From contig JAEYQK010000109.1 in NCBI GenBank assembly GCA_023410055.1, positions 1 to 64,000 of the forward strand: 64,000 nucleotides of DNA, in the 5' to 3' direction. Within the stretch, counting starts at the first letter, position 1. The number at the start of each line of letters is the position of its first letter. Below, in pieces: positions 42,700-51,376 of this stretch. A program made the position numbers and the translations under genes. This DNA comes from Acidobacteriota bacterium. GTDB lineage: Bacteria > Acidobacteriota > Terriglobia > Terriglobales > Acidobacteriaceae. The notes beneath the pieces are model-generated. The model made no database searches. It was given only the letters and a program-made list of their open reading frames with translations, and was not told where the DNA came from.

Positions 42700-43022
42700 A
42701 ATGCAAGTCTCGTACCAAGATGTATGTCATTCATTTGTATGCGGAACTGCAAGGAATGTCATTCGGGAGAGAATGTCAGATTTTCTAGGGTGTGAAGTTG
42801 TTTCAGAGTTGCTGAATCGCTACGACGCCCGTATGAACGGCCGGGCTGTGCCGGTCCATGGAAGCACAGAGTGGTCTGAAGATAGCAGCAGCAACTTACA
42901 AGGCCGGAGAAGACGCGCTTGCCGAACGAAACTACCGTCGCAAAGGACTTGGGATTTCGGTCGTGCTGATTGCCTTTGTTGTGGCCGGACTGTGGTTGTA
43001 CATCAGAGAGATCGAGCACTAG
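42700..43022 (+). pseudogene. Remnant of a cytochrome c gene, 3' end
   Basis: From ATG 42858 an open 54-residue frame (MEAQSGLKIAAATYKAGEDA, then ..RNYRRKGLGISVVLIAF and a helix to EIEH) resembles the C-terminal membrane tail of acidobacterial multihaem cytochromes. About 110 bases upstream, in another frame, CKECH (42748-42762) is a haem-binding CxxCH. The frame shift and stops between them, and the missing front, suggest a decayed gene. CxxCH alone could be chance. Confidence 0.45.
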
Positions 43023-43044
43023 TCATCAGATCTAATCTTGAGAT

Positions 43045-44511
43045 CTAATCTTGCGCCGTCGTCGCCTCAGAGGCGGTCGCGGCACCGACTGGCCAATTCA
43101 CAACGAAAACTGACCCACGCCCGACGCGACTACGAGCGCGAATTGTGCCCCCGTGCGAATCGACGATCTGCTTAGTGACCCACAGCCCGAGCCCAGTGCC
43201 GATGTCGTCTTTTGTAGTGAAGAATGCTTCGAAGATCTTGTTCTGCTGCTCTGGCGTCATTCCGCAACCATGATCAGCGACGGTTAGTCGAATGGAGTTC
43301 TTCAGAGTACGCGAGGAGACACGAATGTCGATGCGTCCTCCTGACTTCTCCGCATCGATCGCATTGCCGAGAAGATTGGATATGACCTGCCGCACCTCGC
43401 TACGAGTGGCAAGCGCCATTCCCTCTCCGCGATAGCGCCGGATCAGGGTCAACCCCTTGCTTTTCAGCCGGTTCTCGTAGAGGACAACAATACCGTCGAC
43501 AAGCTTGGGAATGCTAGCGGATTCACGGGCCTCAGTCGGCTTCGCGAAGGAGAGGGTTTGCCTCGTGACGTGAGCCGCCCGCGCGATCTCGAGCTGTGCT
43601 GCCTCGGCAAGCTGCTTCGCGTTCGCCAGATCGCCGGATGAGCCGATCAGATAGACAAGATTAGTGACCGCCTCCAGGGGATTGTTGATCTCGTGAGCGA
43701 TAGCGGCCGCAAGCCGGCCGACGCTGGCAAGCTTTTCGGCGCGCAGCAATGCGGCTTCGCTCAGCTTGTCCTCTGTGATGTCTCGAAAGACGAGAATGAC
43801 GCCGACCACGTTTCCCTGGTTCAGAATGGGAGCCGCGCTATCGTCCACTGGGATTTCTGTGCCATCTTTTCGAATGAGCACTGTGTGATTCGCAAGTCCC
43901 ACGATGTGCCCGGCTGCAAGTACTTTATGCACCGGGTTATCGACGGGAGCACGCGTCTCTTCATTGACAATGTTAAATATCTCTTGCAGAAAGCGGCCAC
44001 GCGCTTCTTCCTGTTTAAACTGAGTAGCCGCTTCGGCGACGGCATTCATGAACGTGACGCGACCATCCACGTCGGTCGCTATCAATGCATCTCCAATACT
44101 CCGCAAAGTTACGTCCAACCGGCGCCTCTCAATATCAAGGCGATTCTGTAGTTCGCCTGCGGAGCCGATGAGGACGGCAATTACGCTGCCAACGAGCGAG
44201 AAAGCGGTCAAACGGACCATGTGTTCAGGATCAGAGAGACGGAGTGAGAATGTCGGAGGGAGGGAAAACATGTTCAGAGCGACACTGCAAGCCACTGTGG
44301 CCAGTCCCGGTCCCGTCCCGCCAAAGACCGCTGCAACCACAATCGACAACGAAAAGAGGCTGAAGAATGGTGCTATCGAGATACTGCTGACGGTAGTTGT
44401 GAGGGCAAGAGCAAGAAACGGAAGCGCAACCGCGACTCCATATCGCTGCCAGGCGCTCCTGCGCGAAGCACCGGCGAACATCACACCGAGAAAATGCGAC
44501 AGACTGGCCAT
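43045..44511 (-). CDS. PAS-domain sensor histidine kinase with DUF4118 membrane region
   Basis: The 488-residue kinase has four membrane helices at the start (about 25-120, DUF4118-like: SLFSLSIVVAAVFGGTGPGLATV), a PAS domain (about 135-255: DVTLRSIGDALIATDVDGRVTFMNAVAEAAT), then HisKA (phosphorylated H in AIAHEINNPLEAV) and an ATPase domain with N box QVISNLLGNAIDAEK, G1 DHGCGMT and G2 GTGLGLWVTKQIV. DUF4118 is also present in KdpD. No cognate response regulator is next to it. It may sense potassium, oxygen or another cytoplasmic cue; the ligand is unknown. Confidence 0.88.
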   Translation of the reverse strand: MASLSHFLGVMFAGASRRSAWQRYGVAVALPFLALALTTTVSSISIAPFFSLFSLSIVVAAVFGGTGPGLATVACSVALNMFSLPPTFSLRLSDPEHMVRLTAFSLVGSVIAVLIGSAGELQNRLDIERRRLDVTLRSIGDALIATDVDGRVTFMNAVAEAATQFKQEEARGRFLQEIFNIVNEETRAPVDNPVHKVLAAGHIVGLANHTVLIRKDGTEIPVDDSAAPILNQGNVVGVILVFRDITEDKLSEAALLRAEKLASVGRLAAAIAHEINNPLEAVTNLVYLIGSSGDLANAKQLAEAAQLEIARAAHVTRQTLSFAKPTEARESASIPKLVDGIVVLYENRLKSKGLTLIRRYRGEGMALATRSEVRQVISNLLGNAIDAEKSGGRIDIRVSSRTLKNSIRLTVADHGCGMTPEQQNKIFEAFFTTKDDIGTGLGLWVTKQIVDSHGGTIRARSRVGRGSVFVVNWPVGAATASEATTAQD

Positions 44512-44818
44512 CCCCTATCCTGAAAAGAGACTACCGGAGAACAAGACGAAGATGATAACTGGAGCTGTCAGCGAAGCTAGACGCTGAAAGCGGCAATCGT
44601 CACAACCGGCAGTGATTTCAATCACATCCGGGCTACGTCAGACCCAAATTTCACTCGTCTGTTCAATGTAATTTGATGCCATTCAGCTGTGATTTGTCCC
44701 CACTCGGCCTTTTTTTGCTCGCTCGTCTTCTCTGTGCGTTACCATCGCAACTTACAGAAACTACTCCGGATATCGGTGTATTCATAGCAAGCATTCTTAG
44801 CAAGCGAGGATTAATTTC
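44512..44818. other. Divergent intergenic stretch
   Basis: About 307 bases hold the divergent promoters of the histidine kinase and the radical SAM gene. A T run at 44709-44716 lacks a stem, so it is not a terminator. No operator or repeat is clear. Confidence 0.4.
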
Positions 44819-46534
44819 GTGAGCACTCAGACAACTGCGCCGGAAGCGATCAAAACCGTCGCCAGCTCCGACTTCAAGGGGATCGATACTAAACCGAATT
44901 TCGCCGACAATATGAGGCCGGAGTTCAAGTTCCACCAGCCGGAAACGACTCATACCGGTTACAAGATTACGCCGGTTCAGAAGGGTCTGCCGAAGCAAAC
45001 GAAGTCGCTTTGCCCCGAGTGCTCCCAGGTGATTGACGCCTTGATCTTCGAAGAAGACGGCCAAGTCTTCATGGAGAAGCGTTGCGCCGAGCACGGCGAG
45101 TTCCGCGACAAGATCTACTCCGACGTTAAGCTCTATCTGAAGATGGAAAAGTGGCACTTCGGCGACAACCGCGGACTGTCGAATCCGAACATTCCGGACG
45201 CGAAGAATTGTCCTGACCAGTGTGGCCTCTGCTCGATGCACCAGTCGCACACGGCGCTGGCGAACGTCGACTTAACCAACCGCTGCAACCTGACCTGCCC
45301 GGTCTGTTTCGCCAACGCGAACGCCGCCGGTACACTGTATGAGCCGAGCTTCGCCGAAATCCGCAAGATGCTGCAGGCGCTCCGCAACGAGCGTCCGGTA
45401 GCCTGCCGCGTGGTTCAGTTCTCGGGCGGCGAGCCGACGACGTACCCTCGCTGGTTCGACGTGCTCCGCTTGGCCAAAGAAATGGGCTTCTCGCACATTC
45501 AGGCCGCCACAAACGGCATCCTGATGAGCGACCTCGAGTTCGCGCAGAAGAGCGCCGAGGCCGGCTTGCAGACGTTATACCTCCAGCTTGACGGCGTGAC
45601 CGACGATATCTACAAGAAAGTTCGTGGGGAATCGCTGCTCGACAAGAAGCTAAAGACCATCGAGAACTGCAAGAAGACTGGCATGAAGATCGTCTTCGTC
45701 CCGACCATTGTAAAGGGCGTCAACGATCACCAGATCGGCGACATCGTGAAGCTCGCTCTCGACAACATCGAAGTGATGAGCGGTATCAGCTTCCAGCCAG
45801 TCGCGTTCACCGGACGCATCAACCGCAACGAACTGCTCGAGAAGCGCTTCACGCAGGCTGACCTCGCGCACTGCGTTTCCGACCAGACCGGCCTGACGGA
45901 CAAGTACAACGACTGGTTTCCGCTTGCTTGCGTGACGCCTTTCTCGAAGTTGCTGGGCGCGCTGCGCGGTGAAGAAGTTCCGACCATGAGCTGCCACCCG
46001 CACTGCTCGCTCGGCACCTACCTGTTCGTTGACCAGAACAGCCGCACCGCCATTCCCATCACGCGCTTCTTCGACGTGGGCAATGCGCTGCAAGACATGT
46101 ATGAGCTCGCCGAAAAACGCGAGGGCGGCAGCATCTTCGGCAAGTTCGTCAACGAGAAGCTCGGACAATTCGGCGCCTTCAGTGCGCTGAAACGCCACTT
46201 CCACGAGGAATTCGCGCCTCCGGGACTGGGCTTCACCAAGTTCCTGCAGACGCTCCAGGGCTTCACCGACAAGTCCAAGGGCCGCAACGGCATGGACGGC
46301 GTGTACACCTATCGCACGCTGCTCGTCGCCGGTATGCACTTCATGGATCACTACAACTACGACGTCGAGCGCGTCCGCCGTTGCCTGATCCACTACGCCG
46401 CACCGAACGGCCAGATCTATCCTTTCTGCGCCTACAACTCCGGTCCGACCTTCCGCGAGCACATCGAGAAGAAGTACTCGATTCCGTTCGAGAAGCAGAT
46501 CGACCTGATGCAGATCGAAGGCATCAAGGCGTAA
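44819..46534 (+). CDS. Radical SAM protein of the Tes (tetraether synthase) type, copy 1
   Basis: GTG start at 44819. The 571-residue protein has the whole Tes/MJ0619-like plan: an N-terminal zinc-ribbon-like pair (C65, C68; C89), C131-P-D-Q-C135-G-L-C138-S-M-H-Q-S-H, the radical SAM motif C156-N-L-T-C160-P-V-C163, GGEP (203-206), and a C-terminal MSCHPHCSLGT and YPFCAYNSG segment that could hold further clusters. Archaeal Tes joins two archaeol chains into tetraether lipid; bacterial homologues are proposed to make membrane-spanning lipids. A role in membrane-spanning lipid synthesis is therefore proposed. A sister copy lies at 55701. Confidence 0.75.
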   Translation: MSTQTTAPEAIKTVASSDFKGIDTKPNFADNMRPEFKFHQPETTHTGYKITPVQKGLPKQTKSLCPECSQVIDALIFEEDGQVFMEKRCAEHGEFRDKIYSDVKLYLKMEKWHFGDNRGLSNPNIPDAKNCPDQCGLCSMHQSHTALANVDLTNRCNLTCPVCFANANAAGTLYEPSFAEIRKMLQALRNERPVACRVVQFSGGEPTTYPRWFDVLRLAKEMGFSHIQAATNGILMSDLEFAQKSAEAGLQTLYLQLDGVTDDIYKKVRGESLLDKKLKTIENCKKTGMKIVFVPTIVKGVNDHQIGDIVKLALDNIEVMSGISFQPVAFTGRINRNELLEKRFTQADLAHCVSDQTGLTDKYNDWFPLACVTPFSKLLGALRGEEVPTMSCHPHCSLGTYLFVDQNSRTAIPITRFFDVGNALQDMYELAEKREGGSIFGKFVNEKLGQFGAFSALKRHFHEEFAPPGLGFTKFLQTLQGFTDKSKGRNGMDGVYTYRTLLVAGMHFMDHYNYDVERVRRCLIHYAAPNGQIYPFCAYNSGPTFREHIEKKYSIPFEKQIDLMQIEGIKA

Positions 46535-46555
46535 GCGTTAGCTCAGTTTGGCAAG

Positions 46556-46585
46556 AGGCCGCCCTTTAGAATAGGCGGCCTTTTT
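46556..46585 (+). terminator. Rho-independent terminator after radical SAM copy 1
   Basis: AGGCCGCC / GGCGGCCT (8 bp) around a ten-base loop is followed by TTTTT. It lies between convergent genes and ends 11 bases before the stop of the yellow-protein-like gene. Confidence 0.9.
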
Positions 46586-46596
46586 GTGTCTGCAGT

Positions 46597-47022
46597 TTAG
46601 AGCCCCGATGCTGGGCGGTAGTTATCCAGAAATTCCTTGGCTTTCCTGCTTGCATCCTGATCGACCACGATTACCCAAACCGTACCGTTCTGCGGACTGT
46701 GGACCATCGTGATACTCACCTGGCGATGGTTGCCGGGGAACGGGAAGTAGTAACGAAAGGTGGTCCTCGCCTTCTTGTGGTTCACGAGCATCTCGAACTC
46801 TCCGCGGAATTCCTGCAAATCAGTGCACGGTGCGATCTCGGTGAAAAAGTTGCGGCCGATGACGTCGCGCTTAGGAATGCCAGAGAGACCGGATTCGTAC
46901 TCGTTGTAGTTCAGTACTTTGCCGGTCCGGTCGAGCTGAAGAACGCCGAAGGGGACTTCATCGAGCAGCACTTCATCAAAGAAGCGGACATCGATGTTGC
47001 TGAAATAGTCGCGCTGATCCAC
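46597..47022 (-). CDS. Photoactive yellow protein (PYP) homologue
   Basis: Start taken as GTG 47022, because upstream residues do not fit the family. The 141-residue PAS-fold protein has VPFGVLQLDRTGKVLNYNEYES, the fold of Halorhodospira PYP. The residues that hold the p-coumaroyl chromophore are all present at constant offset: Y39 (Y42), E43 (E46) and C66 in APCTD (C69). T50 is S47, R52 is I49, and the methionine of the M100 region is retained. PYP is a blue-light sensor. No tyrosine ammonia-lyase or p-coumarate-CoA ligase is in the window, so the chromophore supply is unknown and it could also be an unlit PAS protein. It is convergent with the radical SAM gene. Confidence 0.8.
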   Translation of the reverse strand: MDQRDYFSNIDVRFFDEVLLDEVPFGVLQLDRTGKVLNYNEYESGLSGIPKRDVIGRNFFTEIAPCTDLQEFRGEFEMLVNHKKARTTFRYYFPFPGNHRQVSITMVHSPQNGTVWVIVVDQDASRKAKEFLDNYRPASGL

Positions 47023-47168
47023 TGCCAGTCCCGTTATTGAGATGCATGGCCGGTGAACCAGCCGTATTGGAGGCACATCGTATCATTCAGGTTTCCTATG
47101 GATTGACCCTGAGTTCCCGCCGAAACATAATCGATCAGTCCTGGTGTCGCAACCGTATAAGGTGCAAA

Positions 47169-47396
47169 ATGAGCAACGAATCCGAGAAGAAGAACCGGCC
47201 GATTTCGTTCGAGAACGCTGGAAGGCGTGTCGATGAGGAGATCGAGAAGTTGATTACCTATCTGAACGACGAGGTGGTGCCTTCGGTTCGCAAGCACTCG
47301 ACCAAGGGGATGCGAATCGCAGCCGACAAGCTGACTTGGCTCGCCGACTACATGGAGCAGAAACAGACTGCGGAAGACGAACAGAAGGATTCCTAG
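47169..47396 (+). CDS. Small helical acidic/basic protein, unknown function
   Basis: ATG 47169 after AAGGTG. The 75-residue protein is highly charged and helical, with SFENAGRRVDEEIEKLITYLNDEVVPSVRKHSTKGMRIAADKL; no domain recognised. It ends 8 bases before the start of rlpA and is probably in one operon with it. Confidence 0.6.
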   Translation: MSNESEKKNRPISFENAGRRVDEEIEKLITYLNDEVVPSVRKHSTKGMRIAADKLTWLADYMEQKQTAEDEQKDS

Positions 47397-47404
47397 CCGA
47401 TACC

Positions 47405-48187
47405 ATGCATTTATTGGAAACCCAGGCCCCAAGCTCTCGTGTCTCAAACGTACTCTGGTCAATTGCTCTGATCACGCTGTGCCTTGCAGTTCTAACTGGC
47501 TGCGGCGAAAAGAAATCAGCCAAGGTGAAAGTGCCGCTGCCGCCCACGATCGAGCCTGAGTCGGGATCGAACGCCGAGAGACCTGCAGGCAAAAAGCCTT
47601 CAGCTGCGATCGGCGGTTACGACATTCCTAAGGACGCCAAGCCCATCTGGGTAGAAACGGGATTAGCGAGCTGGTATGGACCTCCGTACCACAACCGGCG
47701 CGGCGCAAACGGCGAGATTTTCGACACGAACCAGTTGACCGCCGCTCATCGCACTTTGCCGCTGAACTCGATCGCGCGAATAACAAACGTGAAAACCGGA
47801 AACTCGACGACAGTGCGGATAACCGACCGCGGCCCGTTCATCGAAGGGCGAGTCCTTGACCTTTCTCTGGCGGCCGCCAAGGAGGTAGATGTCTGGCGTG
47901 CTGGAGTCGCGAAGGTGAAGATCGAAGTTATGCGAGCGCCATCGCCGATTGATGATGGTGGCCGATGGTGCGTTCAGATCGGCGCCTTCACCGACAAGAA
48001 AGAAGCGACCAAGCTCAAAGAGAAGCTGATGCGGAAGTACCACACCGCACAGGTGCTCCAGTTCACCGGGCCGACCGGCGATTGGGTCAGGGTGCGTCCG
48101 CTAAACGACGACAAGTCACGCGCCGAAGAGCTGGCGCGGGACACGAAGGCGAGCGAAGGGGCGGTGTTCCTAGTCAGACTGGACTGA
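47405..48187 (+). CDS. rlpA: RlpA-family septal lytic transglycosylase/lipoprotein
   Basis: ATG 47405. The 260-residue precursor has a lipobox (CLAVLTGC, lipid on C33), a double-psi barrel with ETGLASWYGPPYHNRRGANGE, ...TAAHRTLPLNSIARI and TDRGPFIEGRVLDLS, and a C-terminal SPOR domain (VQIGAFTDKKEATKLKEKL, about 185-260). SPOR binds denuded peptidoglycan at the septum. RlpA homologues cut such glycan or, in E. coli, lack activity; the catalytic aspartate of the barrel (TDRGPF) is present here. Confidence 0.92.
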   Translation: MHLLETQAPSSRVSNVLWSIALITLCLAVLTGCGEKKSAKVKVPLPPTIEPESGSNAERPAGKKPSAAIGGYDIPKDAKPIWVETGLASWYGPPYHNRRGANGEIFDTNQLTAAHRTLPLNSIARITNVKTGNSTTVRITDRGPFIEGRVLDLSLAAAKEVDVWRAGVAKVKIEVMRAPSPIDDGGRWCVQIGAFTDKKEATKLKEKLMRKYHTAQVLQFTGPTGDWVRVRPLNDDKSRAEELARDTKASEGAVFLVRLD

Positions 48188-48200
48188 CTCACTTTTTGAT

Positions 48201-48845
48201 ATGCAACTCGATACCGCCCACGTCAAAGACGCACTAATGCGATTACGTGCCGCACAGCCGCAAGTGTTTGGGGCTGATTCGCATCACTTCCAACTGAATC
48301 CATCACTGCCGGGAGAAGATGTTGTTAGGTTTGAGCGGGAACACGGCGTAGAACTGCCAAGCGACTATCGACAATTCATCACTAGTGTGGGTAATGGCGG
48401 TGCTGGGCCTTTCTACGGCATCTTCCCGTTGGGGAAGATGGATGACAACTTTGACCTTCGTACATGGCAAGAGGACGATGGCTTCATCGGTGTTCTTTCA
48501 TCCCCGTTCTCACTTGCTAATCACTGGAACGAATTAACGGGGATGCCAGCTGACGACTTGGTTGATCAGGATGAGGCAGAGTACGAGGCGCAAATGGACG
48601 CGTTCGACAAATCATACTGGCGTTCATCGCTTATGAATGGCGCGATTCCAATCTGCCATGAGGGGTGTGCCTTGCGTGTTTGGCTCGTCGTATCAGGGCC
48701 AGAGTCGGGAAAGATATGGGAGGACAGGCGCAGCGGATATGCTGGAATTACCCGCATGACATTGGCCGATGGTTCTCCGGCAACATTCGCAAGTTGGTAC
48801 GGTGAGTGGTTGAACAGCTGTCTCGCGAAGTGCGGAAAACGATAG
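48201..48845 (+). CDS. SMI1/KNR4-family protein (SUKH-like)
   Basis: The 214-residue protein has the SUKH pattern: LPGEDVVRFEREHGVELPSDYRQFITSVGNGGAGPFYGIFPLG, and ISICHEGCALRVWLVVSG with DRRSGYAGITRMT toward the end. SUKH proteins often are immunity proteins of contact-dependent or polymorphic toxins. No toxin is adjacent, so its role is unclear. It follows rlpA closely on the same strand. Confidence 0.8.
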   Translation: MQLDTAHVKDALMRLRAAQPQVFGADSHHFQLNPSLPGEDVVRFEREHGVELPSDYRQFITSVGNGGAGPFYGIFPLGKMDDNFDLRTWQEDDGFIGVLSSPFSLANHWNELTGMPADDLVDQDEAEYEAQMDAFDKSYWRSSLMNGAIPICHEGCALRVWLVVSGPESGKIWEDRRSGYAGITRMTLADGSPATFASWYGEWLNSCLAKCGKR

Positions 48846-48969
48846 CAACGCGTGATTACACCAAATGACTGTCGAGAACCCCTTGCCAGCTAAAGTCGAT
48901 TCGGGTTTTCCTGCTTCAGGATTGTTCACTAGCAACTCCACGAGAAAGTAGCTACAACTGAGAACTGTC

Positions 48970-49311
48970 ATGTCAGATTGTCTCTTCTGCAGCGTTATCG
49001 AAGGTAAGGTAAAGTCGCGCAAGGTCTACGAGGACGAAAGAGTGTTCGTTTTCGAGGACATCAAGCCGCAGGCGCCCACGCACGTGCTCATCGTTCCGAA
49101 GAAGCACATTCGGGGCCTGAAGGAAGCGCAGCCCGAAGACGCGGAGATCATCGGGTACATGCACCTCGTGGCGGCGCAGATCGCGCGTGAACGCGGCATC
49201 GAAGACGGGTACCGAACGGTGTTTAACGTTGGCCCGAACTCGGGACAATCCGTGTTCCACATCCACCTGCACCTCATCGGTGGACGCCACATGACGTGGC
49301 CGCCGGGGTAG
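48970..49311 (+). CDS. HIT-family nucleotide-binding protein
   Basis: The 113-residue protein opens with CLFCSVIEGKVKSRKVYED (the C4-x2-C7 pair of the HinT type) and ends with the histidine triad HIHLHLIGGRHM. VLIVPKKHIRG supplies the second conserved histidine. HIT hydrolases remove AMP from P-N or P-S bonds. It is a standard single-domain HinT. Confidence 0.93.
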   Translation: MSDCLFCSVIEGKVKSRKVYEDERVFVFEDIKPQAPTHVLIVPKKHIRGLKEAQPEDAEIIGYMHLVAAQIARERGIEDGYRTVFNVGPNSGQSVFHIHLHLIGGRHMTWPPG

Positions 49312-49313
49312 CT

Positions 49314-50162
49314 CTAGGCGGCGATGATCTGTCCTCGGCGCCCGAACGACCTGCTCCAGACAGCTGCCAGCAACAGGAACTGTGGCGAGAGGCGAACATA
49401 GTTGTCCACGGACTCTTCGATATCGCGCCAGTTCTCCGGGCTTATCTTCCTTCCTGACGCACGGTGATCACGAACCGGCAGTCCCAGCGTCAGAGCCGAC
49501 GCCCGCTTCGAGAGCTCATCCCGACTGCGCTTGAAAGCCGCGTCGGGCATCAGCCTCTTGCAGTCCATCCAGACAGAGGCCAAGTAGGCGGGGAACGGCG
49601 AGAGCACGCGGAACATACTGAGCACGTTGCGTGATCCGAGTGTGCGCCGAATGTCCGAGTAGATGAGCCAAGCGCGGAGTCCCGCGTCGCGCTCGGGGGG
49701 AACGTGCAGGGTCACTAGGCGGGAGATCGCAGAGGCCTGATTCCCATTCGAAACCCGTCCGCGCTGGCCGCCGGTGTAGCCGCGCTGCATGAGGCGGGTG
49801 AAAAGCGACATTCGAGCAAAGGCCCGCGTGAACGTCGCAACAATGGCGCCGAGTTGCTCAATGTCGTTGTAAGAAAACTTCTGGGAAGCGAGCACTCGCT
49901 CCTGGTCAGCGAACTTCCAGCCAGCACTGATTGCCAGCGAGCGGCAGAACTCCTCGATCGCCTTCGTGGAGGTCTGGAACTCCTTTGAGCGGACTACCGG
50001 CCCGAGGTCGCCCCACATAAGTTTCACGTACTCGGGAACCTCGGCTGTGACTTTGAAGACCGTCGGAACGAATGGCAGGTCGAAGCTGGCGCGGATATCG
50101 GCGAAAATCCGCTGAAGCTCAGGTGCACATTCATGCTCCTCGTGAATGTGGGTGAGAGGCAT
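49314..50162 (-). CDS. DehI-like (halocarboxylic acid dehydrogenase family) protein
   Basis: The 282-residue protein has two related halves: RIFADIRASFDLPFVPTVFKV..EYVKLMWGDLGPVV and LIYSDIRRTLGSRNVLSMFRV..AYLASVWMDCKRLM. This internal repeat matches the pseudo-dimer of DehI, a haloacid dehalogenase. Active-site residues could not be fixed. Haloacid dehalogenation is a family name, not shown here. Convergent with HIT, two bases between stops. Confidence 0.65.
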   Translation of the reverse strand: MPLTHIHEEHECAPELQRIFADIRASFDLPFVPTVFKVTAEVPEYVKLMWGDLGPVVRSKEFQTSTKAIEEFCRSLAISAGWKFADQERVLASQKFSYNDIEQLGAIVATFTRAFARMSLFTRLMQRGYTGGQRGRVSNGNQASAISRLVTLHVPPERDAGLRAWLIYSDIRRTLGSRNVLSMFRVLSPFPAYLASVWMDCKRLMPDAAFKRSRDELSKRASALTLGLPVRDHRASGRKISPENWRDIEESVDNYVRLSPQFLLLAAVWSRSFGRRGQIIAA

Positions 50163-50228
50163 GAATCTGAGAGTCCGCGCAGGGGCGAGTAGTTGCCAGT
50201 GCTAGTTGGACCGCTGCGGTCCCAGTCT

Positions 50229-50249
50229 GGACGGGGCATAGCCCCGTCC
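50229..50249. repeat. Short perfect hairpin with ATA loop
   Basis: GGACGGGGC / GCCCCGTCC around ATA, followed by CTACA. It lies between the divergent-looking end of the receiver gene and the DehI-like start and is similar in plan to 21121 and 60661. Confidence 0.7.
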
Positions 50250-50264
50250 CTACACAGGTGTCGT

Positions 50265-50975
50265 TCAGCCTTCGTCTTCGTCGTCAGCGGCGTGACGCCG
50301 AAGCAGGCTCGGAAGGTTCTGCGAGAAAGCGGAGCGCGGCAGAACCATGTCACAACCAGCTTCCTGTGCCTTAAGCTTCAGGTCGCCTTGCACGTGCGAC
50401 AAGAAGCCGATGATGTTCGTCTGTTTCTTCAGCTTCGACTTGAGCTTGGAGACGAGGGTGATCGGCTTGATCGAATTGTTGTTCAAGTCAACGATGATCA
50501 GGGCAGGCTTCTGATCGCCATTCTGCCCAACCCGATCCATGATGTCCTGCTCGGTCTTTACGAACTCGACCTTGATGTTCAGCTTGCGCGAGATCTCCTG
50601 GATCTTGGCTAGGAAGAATAGATCGTCAATGAAGGCGTAAATCTTAGGCGCCGCGGACTCATCGCGTACTTTCAGGGGCTCGGGATCAGGCTGGAGGTAT
50701 TGAGTCCCGGAGAACCCGCCGGCCCGGCCGCCGCGACCACGGCTCCTGCCGCCTTGATTACCGTTCTGGCCTTGGTTGCGGTAGCTGTGATCCATGGGCG
50801 CTGTGTAAATGCCGCCACCTTGCTGCCGTGCGGAGTTCTGCTGTTGATTCTTACCACGGTGGCCCGCAGGGCCAGCCTTCTTGCCGTGCTGCGGACGGCG
50901 TCCACGGCGGTTTCTGCCTCTTCCTCCCGGGCCGGACGGTCCGCCGCCCGAGGGATGGTTGGGTCCAGTGTTCAT
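50265..50975 (-). CDS. Receiver-like protein with Gly/Arg-rich disordered tail
   Basis: The 236-residue protein starts with about 105 residues of low-complexity Gly/Arg/Gln/Asn sequence (GGRGRNRRGRRPQHGKK, GGRSRGRGGRAGG), resembling RGG-box RNA-binding tails. A receiver-like domain follows (KIYAFIDDLFFLAKIQEISRKL, LIIVDLNNNSIKPI, NIIGFLSHVQGDLKLKAQEAGCDMVLPRSAF). The likely phosphorylatable Asp lies in IIVDLN, but the early acidic pair is only partly kept. No partner kinase is adjacent. An RNA- or nucleic-acid-linked signalling role is inferred. Confidence 0.7.
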   Translation of the reverse strand: MNTGPNHPSGGGPSGPGGRGRNRRGRRPQHGKKAGPAGHRGKNQQQNSARQQGGGIYTAPMDHSYRNQGQNGNQGGRSRGRGGRAGGFSGTQYLQPDPEPLKVRDESAAPKIYAFIDDLFFLAKIQEISRKLNIKVEFVKTEQDIMDRVGQNGDQKPALIIVDLNNNSIKPITLVSKLKSKLKKQTNIIGFLSHVQGDLKLKAQEAGCDMVLPRSAFSQNLPSLLRRHAADDEDEG

Positions 50976-51376
50976 ATGCTCTCTTTAGGTCTACTTGACC
51001 GCCTCTGCGGCGGGAAGTGTCGGTTTATCTCGTGCCGGCCAGTTGGCGATCATTTCTTATCGGTCGGCTATACCGCAATGTTCTGGGCGCAGAAGCGCGT
51101 CAGAGGCGGGCCGTGAAGTTCAATGACGAACACTTTCAAAAGCCCGGTGCGGCTATGGATCAGAAATCTTTAACTCGTCCGTTTAAAGCGCTCTGGAACT
51201 CATGCGCATGGAACGCCAGCACGGAGGCGTGCGGCCGTTGGGGGACAAGGTTGATGGTACCCGCGTTGGATAGATTCGCGCAAGTCCAAAAGAACGACCG
51301 CTCCAACAATCAGATGCAGTAGGAGCGGGAATGGAACACAAAAATGCAGTAACCCGTCGGCGCAGCCGATCTCGGT
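50976..51376. other. Intergenic stretch, no gene assigned
   Basis: About 400 bases. Both strands hold short open frames (51017-51322 plus, 51183-51380 minus) without a ribosome-binding site or a known family. One minus-strand frame reads like a short membrane helix with no start codon. No repeat was seen. Confidence 0.4.

Noticed and set aside
44709..44716. T run as a terminator
   Set aside because: No stem precedes it on either strand.
45650..46462. Minus-strand frame opposite radical SAM copy 1
   Set aside because: Shadow; low-complexity Glu/Val-rich product.
51017..51322. 101-residue plus-strand frame
   Set aside because: No ribosome-binding site, no family and mixed composition; the minus-strand frames there are equally weak.
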